A stretch of 20,120 nt of DNA from Rhodospirillaceae bacterium. GTDB taxonomy: Bacteria; Pseudomonadota; Alphaproteobacteria; Puniceispirillales; Puniceispirillaceae. How positions within the stretch are numbered: the first letter of the stretch is position 1; the number at the start of each line of letters is the position of its first letter. The DNA lies in assembly GCA_002721775.1 (NCBI GenBank), contig PBLM01000030.1:1-20120 (forward strand), given 5' to 3'. The translations under genes and the position numbers were made by a program. The notes under the pieces are model-generated. The model ran no database searches and was not told the origin of the DNA. It saw nothing but the letters and a program-made list of their open reading frames with translations. Below, piece after piece: positions 1-7,556 of this stretch.

Positions 1-587
1 CCGGTTGTCGGGCGGCCAACATGCCAAAAGATAATATTGAACGTGTCTTAAAGCGGGCTGAAGGCGGTGAGGGCGAGCAATATGAAGAAATCCGCTATGA
101 AGGCTACGGTGCGGGTGGCACAGCCTTTATTGTTGAGACCTTGACAGATAACCGGAACCGCACAGCTTCCGAAGTACGGGCTGCGTTCAACAAGTTTGGC
201 GGCTCTTTGGGCGAAACTGGGTCAGTCAGTTTCATGTTTGATAAGGTTGGGCAAATTATCTATCTGGTTGGGGCCACAGACTCAGATGCCATGTTTGAAG
301 CTGCGCTGGAGGCCGGAGCGCAGGATGTGGAATCAGATGATGACACTCATCTTATAACAACAGCCCCTGAAGATTTTAATTCAGCACGTGAAAAGCTGGA
401 AGAGAACTTTGGGTCTCCGGAAGAGGCGCAGTTGACCTGGGTTGCCCAGAATACACTGAATGTAAGTGAAGATCAGGCGCGTACCCTGTTGAAATTTATC
501 GATACGCTTGAAGAAAATGATGATGTGCAGTCTCTGTCATTCAATTTTGAAATTTCCGATGAAATTTTGACAAAGCTGGACGGGTAA
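1..587 (+). CDS. yebC: YebC/TACO1-family translation factor, 5'-truncated by window edge
   Basis: The reading frame is open from base 3 and begins inside the gene. The residues before and after the first in-frame ATG (21) read AANMPKDNIERV, the conserved internal YebC segment that follows a missing N-terminal domain of roughly 50-60 residues. About 194 residues are visible against about 245 in the family. The rest matches YebC throughout: the YEGYGAGGTAFIVE stretch, the NRNRTASEVR block, and the acidic C-terminal domain with a TWVAQNTL-like segment. The family was long annotated as a transcriptional regulator. More recent work on bacterial YebC and mitochondrial TACO1 places it on the ribosome, relieving stalls at proline-rich stretches. 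It sits 5 bp before ruvC, the usual yebC-ruvC pairing. The ATG at 21 is internal and not the true start. Confidence 0.95.
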   Translation, partial: GCRAANMPKDNIERVLKRAEGGEGEQYEEIRYEGYGAGGTAFIVETLTDNRNRTASEVRAAFNKFGGSLGETGSVSFMFDKVGQIIYLVGATDSDAMFEAALEAGAQDVESDDDTHLITTAPEDFNSAREKLEENFGSPEEAQLTWVAQNTLNVSEDQARTLLKFIDTLEENDDVQSLSFNFEISDEILTKLDG

Positions 588-592
588 GGACA

Positions 593-1141
593 GTGCGGAT
601 CATTGGCATTGATCCAGGACTCCAGGCAACAGGATGGGGTGTTATCGCCCCAGAAGGCTCTCAGTTGAGAGGTGTTGCTCATGGGATCATTCGGACCACC
701 ACACGGATGAATGACCCCGAACGGCTGGCTCAGATTTTTGAAGGGCTGCAGAATGTGATCACAAACTATCAACCCGAAATAGCCATTATTGAGGAAATTT
801 TTGTGAAGGATAATCCGCGATCCGCTTTGCGTCTGGGGCTGGCACGCGGCGTAGCTATACTGGCGTGCGGACAGGCACGGTTGGCATTATCTGAAATTTC
901 TGCACGCAAGGTGAAGCAGGCAGTGACAGGCACGGGTACTGCTGATAAAAAGCAGGTTGCCGATATGGTCTCACGACTTTTGGGGATTCCGCCCCCCCCG
1001 TCAGATGCGGCGGATGCGCTGGCGCTGGCAATCGCGTGCTATCAAGGAGCAGCAGCCCCAAAAACAGAGACAGCGCAGATGCCAGACGGCTTGTCTGCGG
1101 CAATCGAAGCTGCCTGTCGGAGAGATAGACAAAAGAGCTAG
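593..1141 (+). CDS. ruvC: Holliday junction resolvase RuvC
   Basis: RuvC is the homodimeric endonuclease that cuts Holliday junctions symmetrically, working with the RuvAB motor. At 182 residues it is of normal length. The catalytic acidic set is visible: D7 in IGIDPGL, E67 in the IIEEIF block (matching E66 of the E. coli protein), and D137 and D140 in SDAADALALA. The K/Q-rich KVKQAVTGTGTADKKQV segment is also typical. The start is GTG at 593. Homology begins at residue 2, so no other start fits, although the nearest purine-rich site (AAGGA, 586-590) is only 2 bases away and GGACGGG (577-583) lies further back. It begins 5 bp after yebC. A run of eight C at 992-999 encodes part of a PPPP stretch just before the last two catalytic aspartates. 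Confidence 0.97.
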   Translation: MRIIGIDPGLQATGWGVIAPEGSQLRGVAHGIIRTTTRMNDPERLAQIFEGLQNVITNYQPEIAIIEEIFVKDNPRSALRLGLARGVAILACGQARLALSEISARKVKQAVTGTGTADKKQVADMVSRLLGIPPPPSDAADALALAIACYQGAAAPKTETAQMPDGLSAAIEAACRRDRQKS

Positions 1142-1160
1142 AATGTCCGGCCCAATATGA

Positions 1161-1189
1161 TTGCGCGTCAAAGACGTACGTGAAATAAT
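1161..1189 (+). promoter_or_regulatory. Possible sigma70-type promoter for ruvAB
   Basis: In the 118-bp gap between ruvC and ruvA, TTGCGC (1161-1166) is followed after 17 bases by AATAAT (1184-1189), five of six matches to the -10 consensus. The -35 match is weak (three of six). An 8-bp palindrome ACGTACGT (1174-1181) lies in the spacer, a place where a repressor could act. No GTTC-N7-GTTC LexA box of the alphaproteobacterial type was seen here. The call rests on pattern matching alone. Confidence 0.3.
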
Positions 1190-1218
1190 CAGATAGAAAA
1201 ATTAATAGAGGGGAAAAC

Positions 1219-1263
1219 ATGCGCAGCTGCCCATCAGCACAATACAGGACAGGCCAGAGATGA
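1219..1263 (+). CDS. 14-codon leader ORF overlapping the ruvA start
   Basis: An ATG at 1219 is preceded, 5 bases away, by AGAGGGG (1207-1213), a stronger Shine-Dalgarno match than most genes here have. It opens a 14-codon frame ([14 protein letters not shown]) that stops at TGA 1261-1263. This stop overlaps the ruvA ATG (1260-1262) in the ATGA arrangement typical of translationally coupled genes. The peptide has no recognisable domain, and its role, if translated, is more likely to deliver ribosomes to ruvA than to act as a protein. It could instead be a chance short frame. No homologues could be searched, so confidence is low. Confidence 0.35.
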   Translation: MRSCPSAQYRTGQR

Positions 1264-1898
1264 TTGCCCAGCTTTCTGGCCGTCTGGTTTCAGCTGATTT
1301 CACTTATCTTATAATAGATGTGCAGGGTGTGGGGTATCTTGTTCATGCAACAGGACGGACATTGGCGCAAGTCGGCCAGCCTGGCGATATCGTTACGCTG
1401 CTCACCGAACTTCTGGTCAGAGAGGATTCACTGACCCTTTACGGTTTTAAAGACACAGCAGAGCAGGCAGCCTTTCGCATGTTACAGACAGTGCAGGGGG
1501 TTGGAGCCAAAGCTGCCCTGTCCATTTTGACCACATTGCCTGCAGACGAACTATCGCAGGCGATCCTTGCTGGTGATAAAGCAATGGTCAGCCGGGCCGA
1601 AGGAATTGGCCCAAAGCTGGCGCAGCGCATTATTAATGAACTTGCCCAAAAGCTACCTGCATCATTAACCACAGACCCAGCTCCTTTTGGTCCTGCTGCT
1701 GTGAGCGGTGTTGAGGGCAGTGCGGTTGATACTGCTCAACAGCTGGCTCAGGATGCGTTGTCGGCACTTGTCAATCTTGGCTATTCGCGAACTGAAGCTT
1801 TTGCAGCGATCAGCCAGATGGTGCACAATGAGGAGGCTAAAGATGTTTCTGCCCTTATCGCCCTGGCATTGAAACAGCTGGGGGCAAGTAGGAGCTGA
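1260..1898 (+). CDS. ruvA: Holliday junction branch migration protein RuvA
   Basis: RuvA is the tetrameric junction-binding subunit that holds the DNA and loads the RuvB motor. It has 212 residues (about 203 in E. coli). The N-terminal OB-fold begins [10 protein letters not shown], matching the family start, so ATG 1260 is secure. Two helix-hairpin-helix DNA-binding motifs follow at about 75-90 ([14 protein letters not shown]) and 110-128 ([16 protein letters not shown]). After a flexible alanine/proline-rich linker (about 135-160), the RuvB-binding domain III lies at about 162-212 and contains [17 protein letters not shown] modest AGG site (1251-1253) precedes the start. The upstream leader ORF overlaps it by 4 bases. 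ruvB starts one base after its stop. Confidence 0.97.
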   Translation: MIAQLSGRLVSADFTYLIIDVQGVGYLVHATGRTLAQVGQPGDIVTLLTELLVREDSLTLYGFKDTAEQAAFRMLQTVQGVGAKAALSILTTLPADELSQAILAGDKAMVSRAEGIGPKLAQRIINELAQKLPASLTTDPAPFGPAAVSGVEGSAVDTAQQLAQDALSALVNLGYSRTEAFAAISQMVHNEEAKDVSALIALALKQLGASRS

Positions 1899-1899
1899 A

Positions 1900-3018
1900 A
1901 TGATTGCTGATGATCAACAGGACAGGCAGAACTCAGCGGATCAAGACAGACTGGTCACGCCAGAGGTGCTTCAAAATTCTAATCCCATCCAAAATTCCGA
2001 TCCAGCCTTGCGGCCGCGCCGCCTGGCTGAGTTTGTAGGACAGGGGCAGGGGCGCGTAAATCTGGAAACTTTTATTGGGGCTGCACGCCTACGCGAAGAG
2101 CCAATGGACCACGCGCTGCTCCATGGTCCGCCAGGTCTCGGTAAGACCACGATGGCGCAGATTATTTCAGGAGAACTTGGAGTTGGGTTCAGGGCCACAT
2201 CCGGGCCGGTGCTTGCAAGGGCCGGCGATCTGGCGGCATTGCTAACCAATTTGCAGCCCCGAGACGTGCTGTTTATTGATGAAATTCACAGGCTGAACCC
2301 AGCTGTTGAAGAGGTTCTATATCCGGCTATGGAAGATTTTCAGCTGGATTTGATTATTGGTGAGGGGCCTTCTGCACGTTCAGTGCGAATTGATCTGCCC
2401 CGCTTTACCCTTGTTGGCGCAACAACGCGGGCAGGGCTGCTGACTACCCCTTTGCGGGACCGCTTTGGCATTCAGATGAGGATGCAGTTCTACACCACAG
2501 CTGAACTGGTTCAAATTCTGAATCAGCAGGCGGATAAGCTTGAGATGAGGCTAGCAGAAGACGGCGCAGAAGAAGTGGCAAAAAGATCCCGCGGGACACC
2601 TCGGGTTGCCGGACGTCTATTGCGGCGGGTTCGTGATATTGCCCTTGTGAACGGGGCAGATTTGGTTACTGCAGCGATTGCAGATAAAGCCCTCAGCCAG
2701 TTGGGTGTTGATAAGACAGGGCTTGATGGGATGGACAGGCGTTATCTATCCAGTTTGGCAGACTCATATGGTGGCGGGCCTGTTGGTGTGGATACGCTGG
2801 CAGTTGTTCTAGCGGAACAACGTGATATGCTGGAAGAAGTTATCGAGCCTTATCTAATGCAGACCGGTCTTTTGATGCGCACCCCGCGCGGGCGATGTCT
2901 GTCTTTGTCTGGATGGACCTATCTAGGTCTAACGCCGCCTGCACAGGCTGAACGTCAGCTTGAATTGCTTTCCCGGGACGGCGGCAGCAATGAAGATACT
3001 CCATTTAACCAGAAATAA
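1900..3018 (+). CDS. ruvB: Holliday junction branch migration ATPase RuvB
   Basis: RuvB is the AAA+ hexameric motor that pulls DNA through the RuvA-bound junction. Visible motifs are Walker [10 protein letters not shown] (76-84), Walker B FIDEIH (125-130) and the sensor/arginine-finger region [18 protein letters not shown] (173-190). A C-terminal winged-helix domain contains [10 protein letters not shown]. At 372 residues it is longer than E. coli RuvB (336). The excess is a polar, Asn/Gln/Asp-rich N-terminal extension of about 30 residues and a short polar tail. The start at ATG 1900 has GGAG (1891-1894) inside the end of ruvA with a 5-base spacer, and it follows the ruvA stop by one base, so the two are translationally coupled. 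Confidence 0.97.
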   Translation: MIADDQQDRQNSADQDRLVTPEVLQNSNPIQNSDPALRPRRLAEFVGQGQGRVNLETFIGAARLREEPMDHALLHGPPGLGKTTMAQIISGELGVGFRATSGPVLARAGDLAALLTNLQPRDVLFIDEIHRLNPAVEEVLYPAMEDFQLDLIIGEGPSARSVRIDLPRFTLVGATTRAGLLTTPLRDRFGIQMRMQFYTTAELVQILNQQADKLEMRLAEDGAEEVAKRSRGTPRVAGRLLRRVRDIALVNGADLVTAAIADKALSQLGVDKTGLDGMDRRYLSSLADSYGGGPVGVDTLAVVLAEQRDMLEEVIEPYLMQTGLLMRTPRGRCLSLSGWTYLGLTPPAQAERQLELLSRDGGSNEDTPFNQK

Positions 3019-3032
3019 GAAGCTGAACAGAC

Positions 3033-3539
3033 GTGTCTGACTTTACAACAACTATGAAAAATAACAGGCTTGCTGAGCAAGCTGCTCTTGGCCTCGACGG
3101 TGTAATTGATAAAACTGATCCCACGCACAGCAAACATCTGTATGGATTGGTGGTTCAATATGAGGATATTGACGCGGGTGGCATTGTCTATCACGCTACT
3201 TACCTTAATTTTGCCGAACGTGCGCGTTCGGCATTGTTACGCGCCTCAAAATTTGACGTGCAGCTCTGGTTGGTAGAGGAGCATCAGGGCTTTGTGATTA
3301 AACACATAGAGACGGATTATTTGAGCCCTGCAAAATTACATAATCGGCTGATTGTAGAAACTAGCTGTTTGCAGCTGGGCGGGGCTTCAACTTTATTGCA
3401 GCAAAATATCACTTCTTTTGACAGAAGCCATATTTTTGCCAGAGTTATGGTGAAAGCTGCATGGGTGGATATAGAATTAGGGCCACGCAAATTTCCAGAA
3501 CCGCTCCAGATAGTTCTGAGATCTTTCCAGCCCGAATAA
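3033..3539 (+). CDS. ybgC: Tol-Pal-associated acyl-CoA thioesterase YbgC (hotdog fold)
   Basis: This is a hotdog-fold thioesterase of the 4-hydroxybenzoyl-CoA thioesterase/YbgC family, which hydrolyses acyl-CoA or acyl-ACP thioesters and is encoded beside tol-pal in most proteobacteria. The active-site block reads YEDIDAGGIVYH (43-54), with D47 equivalent to the catalytic D18 of E. coli YbgC, followed by YLNFAERARS. It has 168 residues against about 134 in E. coli. The surplus is a roughly 35-residue polar N-terminal extension that depends on the chosen start. GTG 3033 gives the longest form, 14 bp after ruvB; an internal ATG at 3054 would remove seven residues but has no obvious ribosome site. 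It is probably transcribed with ruvAB, with a 180-bp gap before tolQ. Confidence 0.94.
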   Translation: MSDFTTTMKNNRLAEQAALGLDGVIDKTDPTHSKHLYGLVVQYEDIDAGGIVYHATYLNFAERARSALLRASKFDVQLWLVEEHQGFVIKHIETDYLSPAKLHNRLIVETSCLQLGGASTLLQQNITSFDRSHIFARVMVKAAWVDIELGPRKFPEPLQIVLRSFQPE

Positions 3540-3596
3540 TACAATTACGCTCTGCCAACTGCATTAAGTGGTGAAACCTAACAAACTGTAACTGAG

Positions 3597-3625
3597 TTGT
3601 ACTTAACCAATCACAAAATTTATTA
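3597..3625 (+). promoter_or_regulatory. Possible promoter upstream of tolQ
   Basis: The 180-bp AT-rich gap between ybgC and tolQ is the most likely place for a tol operon promoter. The best pair I can see is TTGTAC (3597-3602), a 17-base spacer, and TTATTA (3620-3625), a moderate match. A TTGTCA (3632-3637) close to the -35 consensus has no matching -10 at proper distance. No terminator hairpin for the ruv-ybgC unit was recognised here, so read-through from ybgC is also possible. Confidence 0.25.
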
Positions 3626-3719
3626 CATGTCTTGTCAGAATGTCCTTCGACTGGCTGAAATAAATATGAGTTGTGGATTCCTAATTAAAGTAAAATAAAA
3701 TGAAGAGAGAGAAAAGGTA

Positions 3720-4451
3720 ATGGCAAGTGAACTAAATCTGGCGACCGCTTCTGCACAGGCTGTTGATATGTCTGTGTTTGGTTTGTTTATGATGGCTGAT
3801 CCGGTTGTGAAGGCGGTGATGCTGTTACTTATTGTGGCGTCTGTTTGGTGCTGGGCCATCATTTTTGAGAAAATGACCCGGATCCGCAGGCAGAAACGGG
3901 GTGCAGAAGAATTTGATGATTTGTTCTGGTCAGGCGGGTCGCTTGATGACTTGTATAATAGCTTGGGCGATGAGCCGGATAGCGCACAGGCCAAGGTCTT
4001 TGTCTCAGCAATGAGGGAATGGCGGAGGGCAACAGTGAAAGGATTGACCTCTGGCTTGAGAGGTGAGTTGAAGTTATCTGTGCTAGCCCGAATTGAACGG
4101 AATATGTCGCTGACCATCACGCGTGAAATGGACCAGCTGGAACGGGGCATGAATTTTCTTGCCTCTATCGGCTCTGTTTCACCTTTTGTGGGGCTTTTTG
4201 GAACAGTCTGGGGAATTATGAATTCCTTTACCTCAATTGCTGAATCCAAAAATACAAGCTTAGCTGTCGTGGCGCCGGGTATTGCAGAAGCTTTGTTTGC
4301 AACAGCTCTTGGTCTTCTAGCTGCAATACCGGCAGTTGCTGCGTATAATAAATTTTCAGGAGATATGGATAAAATTGGCACGTCGCTGGATGTTTTCGCG
4401 CAGGAATTTACCACTCTGCTTGGTCGCCAGCTTGATGAAGGAGGTCAGTAG
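3720..4451 (+). CDS. tolQ: Tol-Pal system inner-membrane proton-channel subunit TolQ
   Basis: TolQ forms, with TolR, the inner-membrane proton channel (MotA/TolQ/ExbB family) that energises TolA during outer-membrane constriction. It has 243 residues (230 in E. coli). Three membrane segments fit the family: about 29-50 (VVKAVMLLLIVASVWCWAII), 136-160 (containing the signature SPFVGLFGTVWGIM) and 174-199 (GIAEALFATALGLLAAIPAV). A large cytoplasmic loop separates the first two. The start ATG 3720 has a purine-rich GAGAAAAGG site ending at 3717. It is the first gene of the tolQRAB-pal cluster, and tolR follows two bases after its stop. A long antisense frame across it is a shadow. Confidence 0.97.
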   Translation: MASELNLATASAQAVDMSVFGLFMMADPVVKAVMLLLIVASVWCWAIIFEKMTRIRRQKRGAEEFDDLFWSGGSLDDLYNSLGDEPDSAQAKVFVSAMREWRRATVKGLTSGLRGELKLSVLARIERNMSLTITREMDQLERGMNFLASIGSVSPFVGLFGTVWGIMNSFTSIAESKNTSLAVVAPGIAEALFATALGLLAAIPAVAAYNKFSGDMDKIGTSLDVFAQEFTTLLGRQLDEGGQ

Positions 4452-4453
4452 GC

Positions 4454-4897
4454 ATGGCCATGAGTATGAATACCCGGAAAGCAGGCAACCGGCGTCATTC
4501 GCGCCATCGTCCCATGGGGGATATCAATGTAACGCCTATGGTTGATGTGATGCTAGTGCTGCTGATCGTCTTTATGGTCACAGCCCCGTTGCTGACAGTT
4601 GGCGTACCTGTCGATTTGCCAAAGACGCAAGCGGGTCAGGTCAATGCCGACCAGGCCCCGTTGGTGGTCACCATCCGAGAAGATGGCAGCTTGTATCTTC
4701 AGGATACTGAAATAGAACCAGATAAGCTGATTCCGCGCCTTTCTGCGATAGGCGAGGCCAACAAGGAGGTCCGTATTTTTGTACGGGGTGATAAAAATGT
4801 GGCTTACGGTGAGGTGCTTGTGTTGATGGGGCGGATTCAATCAGCCGGATTTGAGCGCGTTGCACTAGTTGCTGAGCTGCCCGAGGATGATGCTTAA
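4454..4897 (+). CDS. tolR: Tol-Pal system inner-membrane subunit TolR
   Basis: TolR (ExbD/TolR family) is the partner of TolQ. It has a short cytoplasmic basic N-terminus, one membrane helix (about 26-48) and a periplasmic domain that binds peptidoglycan. The signature INVTPMVDVMLVLLIVF is present, with D31 equivalent to the proton-carrying D23 of E. coli TolR. Length is 147 residues (142 in E. coli). ATG 4454 is preferred because AAGGAGGT (4438-4445), inside the end of tolQ, sits 8 bases before it; the nearby ATGs at 4460 and 4466 are too far away. The stop codon overlaps the tolA start by one base (TAATG), which implies coupled translation. Confidence 0.97.
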   Translation: MAMSMNTRKAGNRRHSRHRPMGDINVTPMVDVMLVLLIVFMVTAPLLTVGVPVDLPKTQAGQVNADQAPLVVTIREDGSLYLQDTEIEPDKLIPRLSAIGEANKEVRIFVRGDKNVAYGEVLVLMGRIQSAGFERVALVAELPEDDA

Positions 4898-5916
4898 TGC
4901 GAATTGAAGCAGGATATGCAACAAAACCAGTTGTGCTGTCGATTCTGTTTCATCTGTTTGTGGTGACAGCAATCATGATTGGCTGGCCCTTCTTGGCAAA
5001 GCCGACACCAACTGCCCAGCCACTGATTATTGTAGATGTTGTTAAACTTGCGCCAAAGACTAACCTGTCTGCGCAGTCAGGTAAGGCAAAAGTTAGTCCA
5101 GAACCTGAACAGGAAGCGACACGGCGCAAACCGCCGCCGCCGGCCCCACCGCCACTGCCAGCTGATACTGGGGCTTCAGTCACGCCTTCGCCTTTATCAA
5201 AGCCTGCGTCCCAGACAACTGAAATTCTGCCGGAAACTACAAAGGCCGAACCTAAGCCCATTCTTAAGCCGGTTGCCACACCAAAACCCAAGCCGAAACC
5301 CAAAAAAGCTGCTCAATCAAAGACAGTGAGTATAAAGACGCCTGTATCTCGCCCAAAACGGCCTGAGCCATCGAAGCAAAAACAAGCATCGGAATTAGCA
5401 AAACAGTTAAATAAACTTGCTAAAAAAAGCCAGCAAAAACAAAGGACTGATGCAATGACAGGTGTGTTGCAGAATTTAGCAGAGGCCAAGCTGGCAAAAG
5501 AGGACGAGAAGACACAGAAGGCGATTGCAAAGCAGGACAGAACGTCGATTGCGGAATCTTTGACCAATGCCATTGGCGAAGCCGTCAAATCCCCGCAGAC
5601 TGCATCCGTTGCAACGCTTGGGCTGTCAGAGCTGGATCGATTAAGGGCGCATATCTCTAGCTGCTGGCAGCCGCCTATCGGGGCAAAGGGGGCGGATCAA
5701 CTGAAAGTTGATATACAGGTAAAGCTTGAAAAGGACGGCTCTGTAAAACAGGCAGAGATTGCTGATAGGCAACGTTATGGCTCAGATGTATTGTATCGTG
5801 CTGCAGCAAATTCGGCTCGGCGGGCCGTGCTGGATTGTCAGCCGCTGCCTCTGCCAGCAGAAAAATACCAAATTTGGAAAGAATTCATCTTTGGTTTTGA
5901 TCCAAAATTTATGTGA
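4897..5916 (+). CDS. tolA: Tol-Pal system energy-transducing protein TolA
   Basis: TolA spans the periplasm and links the TolQR motor to TolB and Pal. One membrane helix (about 11-33) carries the SILFH stretch with S15 and H19, the SxxxH pair conserved in TolA/TonB proteins for contact with TolQ. A proline- and lysine-rich region follows (about 70-165), with a [10 protein letters not shown] run (79-88) and KPKPKPKK. An Ala/Lys/Gln helical segment (about 166-225) precedes the C-terminal TonB/TolA-like domain (about 243-339). That domain holds C256 and C314, which could form a periplasmic disulfide, and the family-like CQPLPLP stretch. Length is 339 residues, within the variable family range. 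Sequence similarity is strong only at the two ends. Confidence 0.94.
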   Translation: MRIEAGYATKPVVLSILFHLFVVTAIMIGWPFLAKPTPTAQPLIIVDVVKLAPKTNLSAQSGKAKVSPEPEQEATRRKPPPPAPPPLPADTGASVTPSPLSKPASQTTEILPETTKAEPKPILKPVATPKPKPKPKKAAQSKTVSIKTPVSRPKRPEPSKQKQASELAKQLNKLAKKSQQKQRTDAMTGVLQNLAEAKLAKEDEKTQKAIAKQDRTSIAESLTNAIGEAVKSPQTASVATLGLSELDRLRAHISSCWQPPIGAKGADQLKVDIQVKLEKDGSVKQAEIADRQRYGSDVLYRAAANSARRAVLDCQPLPLPAEKYQIWKEFIFGFDPKFM

Positions 5917-5972
5917 TGATAACAATGTGCGGCGAGAAAAGTGTAACTAGAAGATCTAAAGGTGAGGCGGAG

Positions 5973-7331
5973 ATGGTATTTGATGTGCTGAAGCAAAAAA
6001 TAGTCTGGCTGTTCAGCTTGTCATTGGCATGGGTGCTAATTTGTGGGCTGCTTGCTGTGCCCGCCTTTTCGCAAACATTGAGGTTGGACATCACCGAAGG
6101 GCAGATTGCCCCAATACCTGTTGCGGTAGCTGACTTCACTGGACTTGATGGTGTGCCCTCAAATGTAGGCAGGCAGATTTCACAGGTGATAGCTGATGAT
6201 TTGGTCAGTTCGGGCCTGTTTACTGCGATTGATTCAGCTGCCTTTATTTCTCCGCCAACATCACCGTCTCTGCGTCCAAACTTTTCCAATTGGACTCCGC
6301 TAGGTGCCAAAGGTCTTGTTGTGGGGTCAGCATTTATTGATGGTGATGGTCTGCTGCAGGTTGAATTTGCTTTGTGGGATGTGGTATCGCAACGCCGCAT
6401 CACTGAAGGCGGTGGATCAGCCGAACAGGCTGGCCTTAGACGCATTGCGCACCAGATTGCAGACTTTGTTTATGAAGAATTTACAGGCGACGCCGCCTAT
6501 TTTGATACACAGATTGTTTATGTTTCTGAATCAGGACCGGCGGCGCGTAGGCTTAAGCGATTGGCCATCATGGATCAGGACGGTCATAACCATCGGTTTC
6601 TGACATCAGGTCTTGACCTGGTATTAACCCCGCGTTTTTCGCCCACAGCGCATGAAATAGCTTATCTCAATTATTTTAATGATGAACCTAATGTTTATTT
6701 GCTTGATGTTGCTTCTGGGCGGACAGAGAGGTTAGGTAGTTTTCCTGGCATGACCTTTGCCCCGCGCTTTGGACCAGATGGGAATAAGCTTATCATGAGT
6801 TTGGCTGAAGATGGCCGAACAGACATTTTTGAGATGGATCTGCGCACACAATCCATCACTCAGTTGACCCAGTCTGCGTCTATCGATACGTCGCCATCTT
6901 ATTCACCGAACGGTAACTTGATAGTCTTTAATTCAGATCGAGGTGGTACTCAACAGCTTTACACGATGAGAAGTGATGGCACAAAGGTAAAGCGGATTAG
7001 CTTTGGCGAAGGACGTTACGCTACACCAGTCTGGTCACCACGTGGAGATATCATAGCCTTTACAAAGATCTACAGAGGCGAGTTTTACATTGGAGTTATG
7101 AATGTTGATGGGTCGGGTGAGCGGCTTCTGGCAAAGGGCTTTCTGGTCGAAGCACCTACATGGGCTCCTAATGGCCGCGTGCTAAAGTATTTTAAGCAGA
7201 ATCCTACGGCAGAAGATGGAACTGGCGGTGAGACTTATCTTTACCGGGTGGATATTACCGGCTTCAACGAGCAACGTGTCGTCACTCCATCTTTCGCGAG
7301 TGATCCGGCCTGGTCACCATTATTGCAGTAA
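5973..7331 (+). CDS. tolB: Tol-Pal system periplasmic beta-propeller TolB
   Basis: TolB is the periplasmic protein that shuttles between Pal and TolA. From ATG 5973 the product has 452 residues (430 in E. coli). It starts with a clean signal peptide: basic start, hydrophobic core at about 10-29, and probable cleavage AFS|Q. A TolB N-terminal domain (about 36-150) follows, then a WD40/PD40-type beta-propeller (about 180-450) with repeated SPxxxx[12 protein letters not shown] motifs. ATG 5973 is chosen because AGGTGAGG (5960-5967) lies just upstream. The frame is open back to GTG 5913 and ATG 5916, which overlap the tolA stop as TGATG, but that form would put 20 polar residues before the signal peptide. 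The gene lies 56 bp after tolA. Confidence 0.95.
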   Translation: MVFDVLKQKIVWLFSLSLAWVLICGLLAVPAFSQTLRLDITEGQIAPIPVAVADFTGLDGVPSNVGRQISQVIADDLVSSGLFTAIDSAAFISPPTSPSLRPNFSNWTPLGAKGLVVGSAFIDGDGLLQVEFALWDVVSQRRITEGGGSAEQAGLRRIAHQIADFVYEEFTGDAAYFDTQIVYVSESGPAARRLKRLAIMDQDGHNHRFLTSGLDLVLTPRFSPTAHEIAYLNYFNDEPNVYLLDVASGRTERLGSFPGMTFAPRFGPDGNKLIMSLAEDGRTDIFEMDLRTQSITQLTQSASIDTSPSYSPNGNLIVFNSDRGGTQQLYTMRSDGTKVKRISFGEGRYATPVWSPRGDIIAFTKIYRGEFYIGVMNVDGSGERLLAKGFLVEAPTWAPNGRVLKYFKQNPTAEDGTGGETYLYRVDITGFNEQRVVTPSFASDPAWSPLLQ

Positions 7332-7432
7332 TTCCGATTTGTGGATGAAAATTGCGACTAAGCGCAATTGTTAAATAGATTTTGGTTGATTTTAACCGCA
7401 CGATATGTTTTGAGTAAGGTCAAGGTATATTG

Positions 7433-7494
7433 CAATAACGCACATCCGGTCTGTTTTCGAAGGTTTTCAGACTGATAGTGCGGTAATGTTATTG
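7433..7494 (+). other. Long imperfect inverted repeat/hairpin between tolB and pal
   Basis: In the 225-bp tolB-pal gap, CAATAACGCAC (7433-7443) can pair with GTGC (7478-7481) plus GTTATTG (7488-7494), leaving a six-base bulge (7482-7487). Inside it GTCTG (7449-7453) pairs with CAGAC (7468-7472) around a 14-base loop. There is no T-run after it, so it is not a standard terminator. It may be an mRNA stability or processing structure that lets pal be expressed above tolB, or a protein-binding site. The rest of the gap shows no convincing promoter, only weak TATATT- and TTGATT-like words. Confidence 0.5.
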
Positions 7495-7556
7495 GGAAGT
7501 GAAAAACTGAAATTGCCATCGCTACCAGGTGGAGCGACCAGTTGGAGGTCAGAAAA

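Noticed and set aside
1142..1259. LexA/SOS box before ruvA
   Set aside because: No GTTC-N7-GTTC or related direct repeat was found, so SOS control of ruvAB is not supported from this sequence.
3635..4414. A 259-codon open frame on the - strand across tolQ
   Set aside because: It is a shadow of the firmly identified tolQ, has no recognisable domain, and begins and ends without signals of its own.
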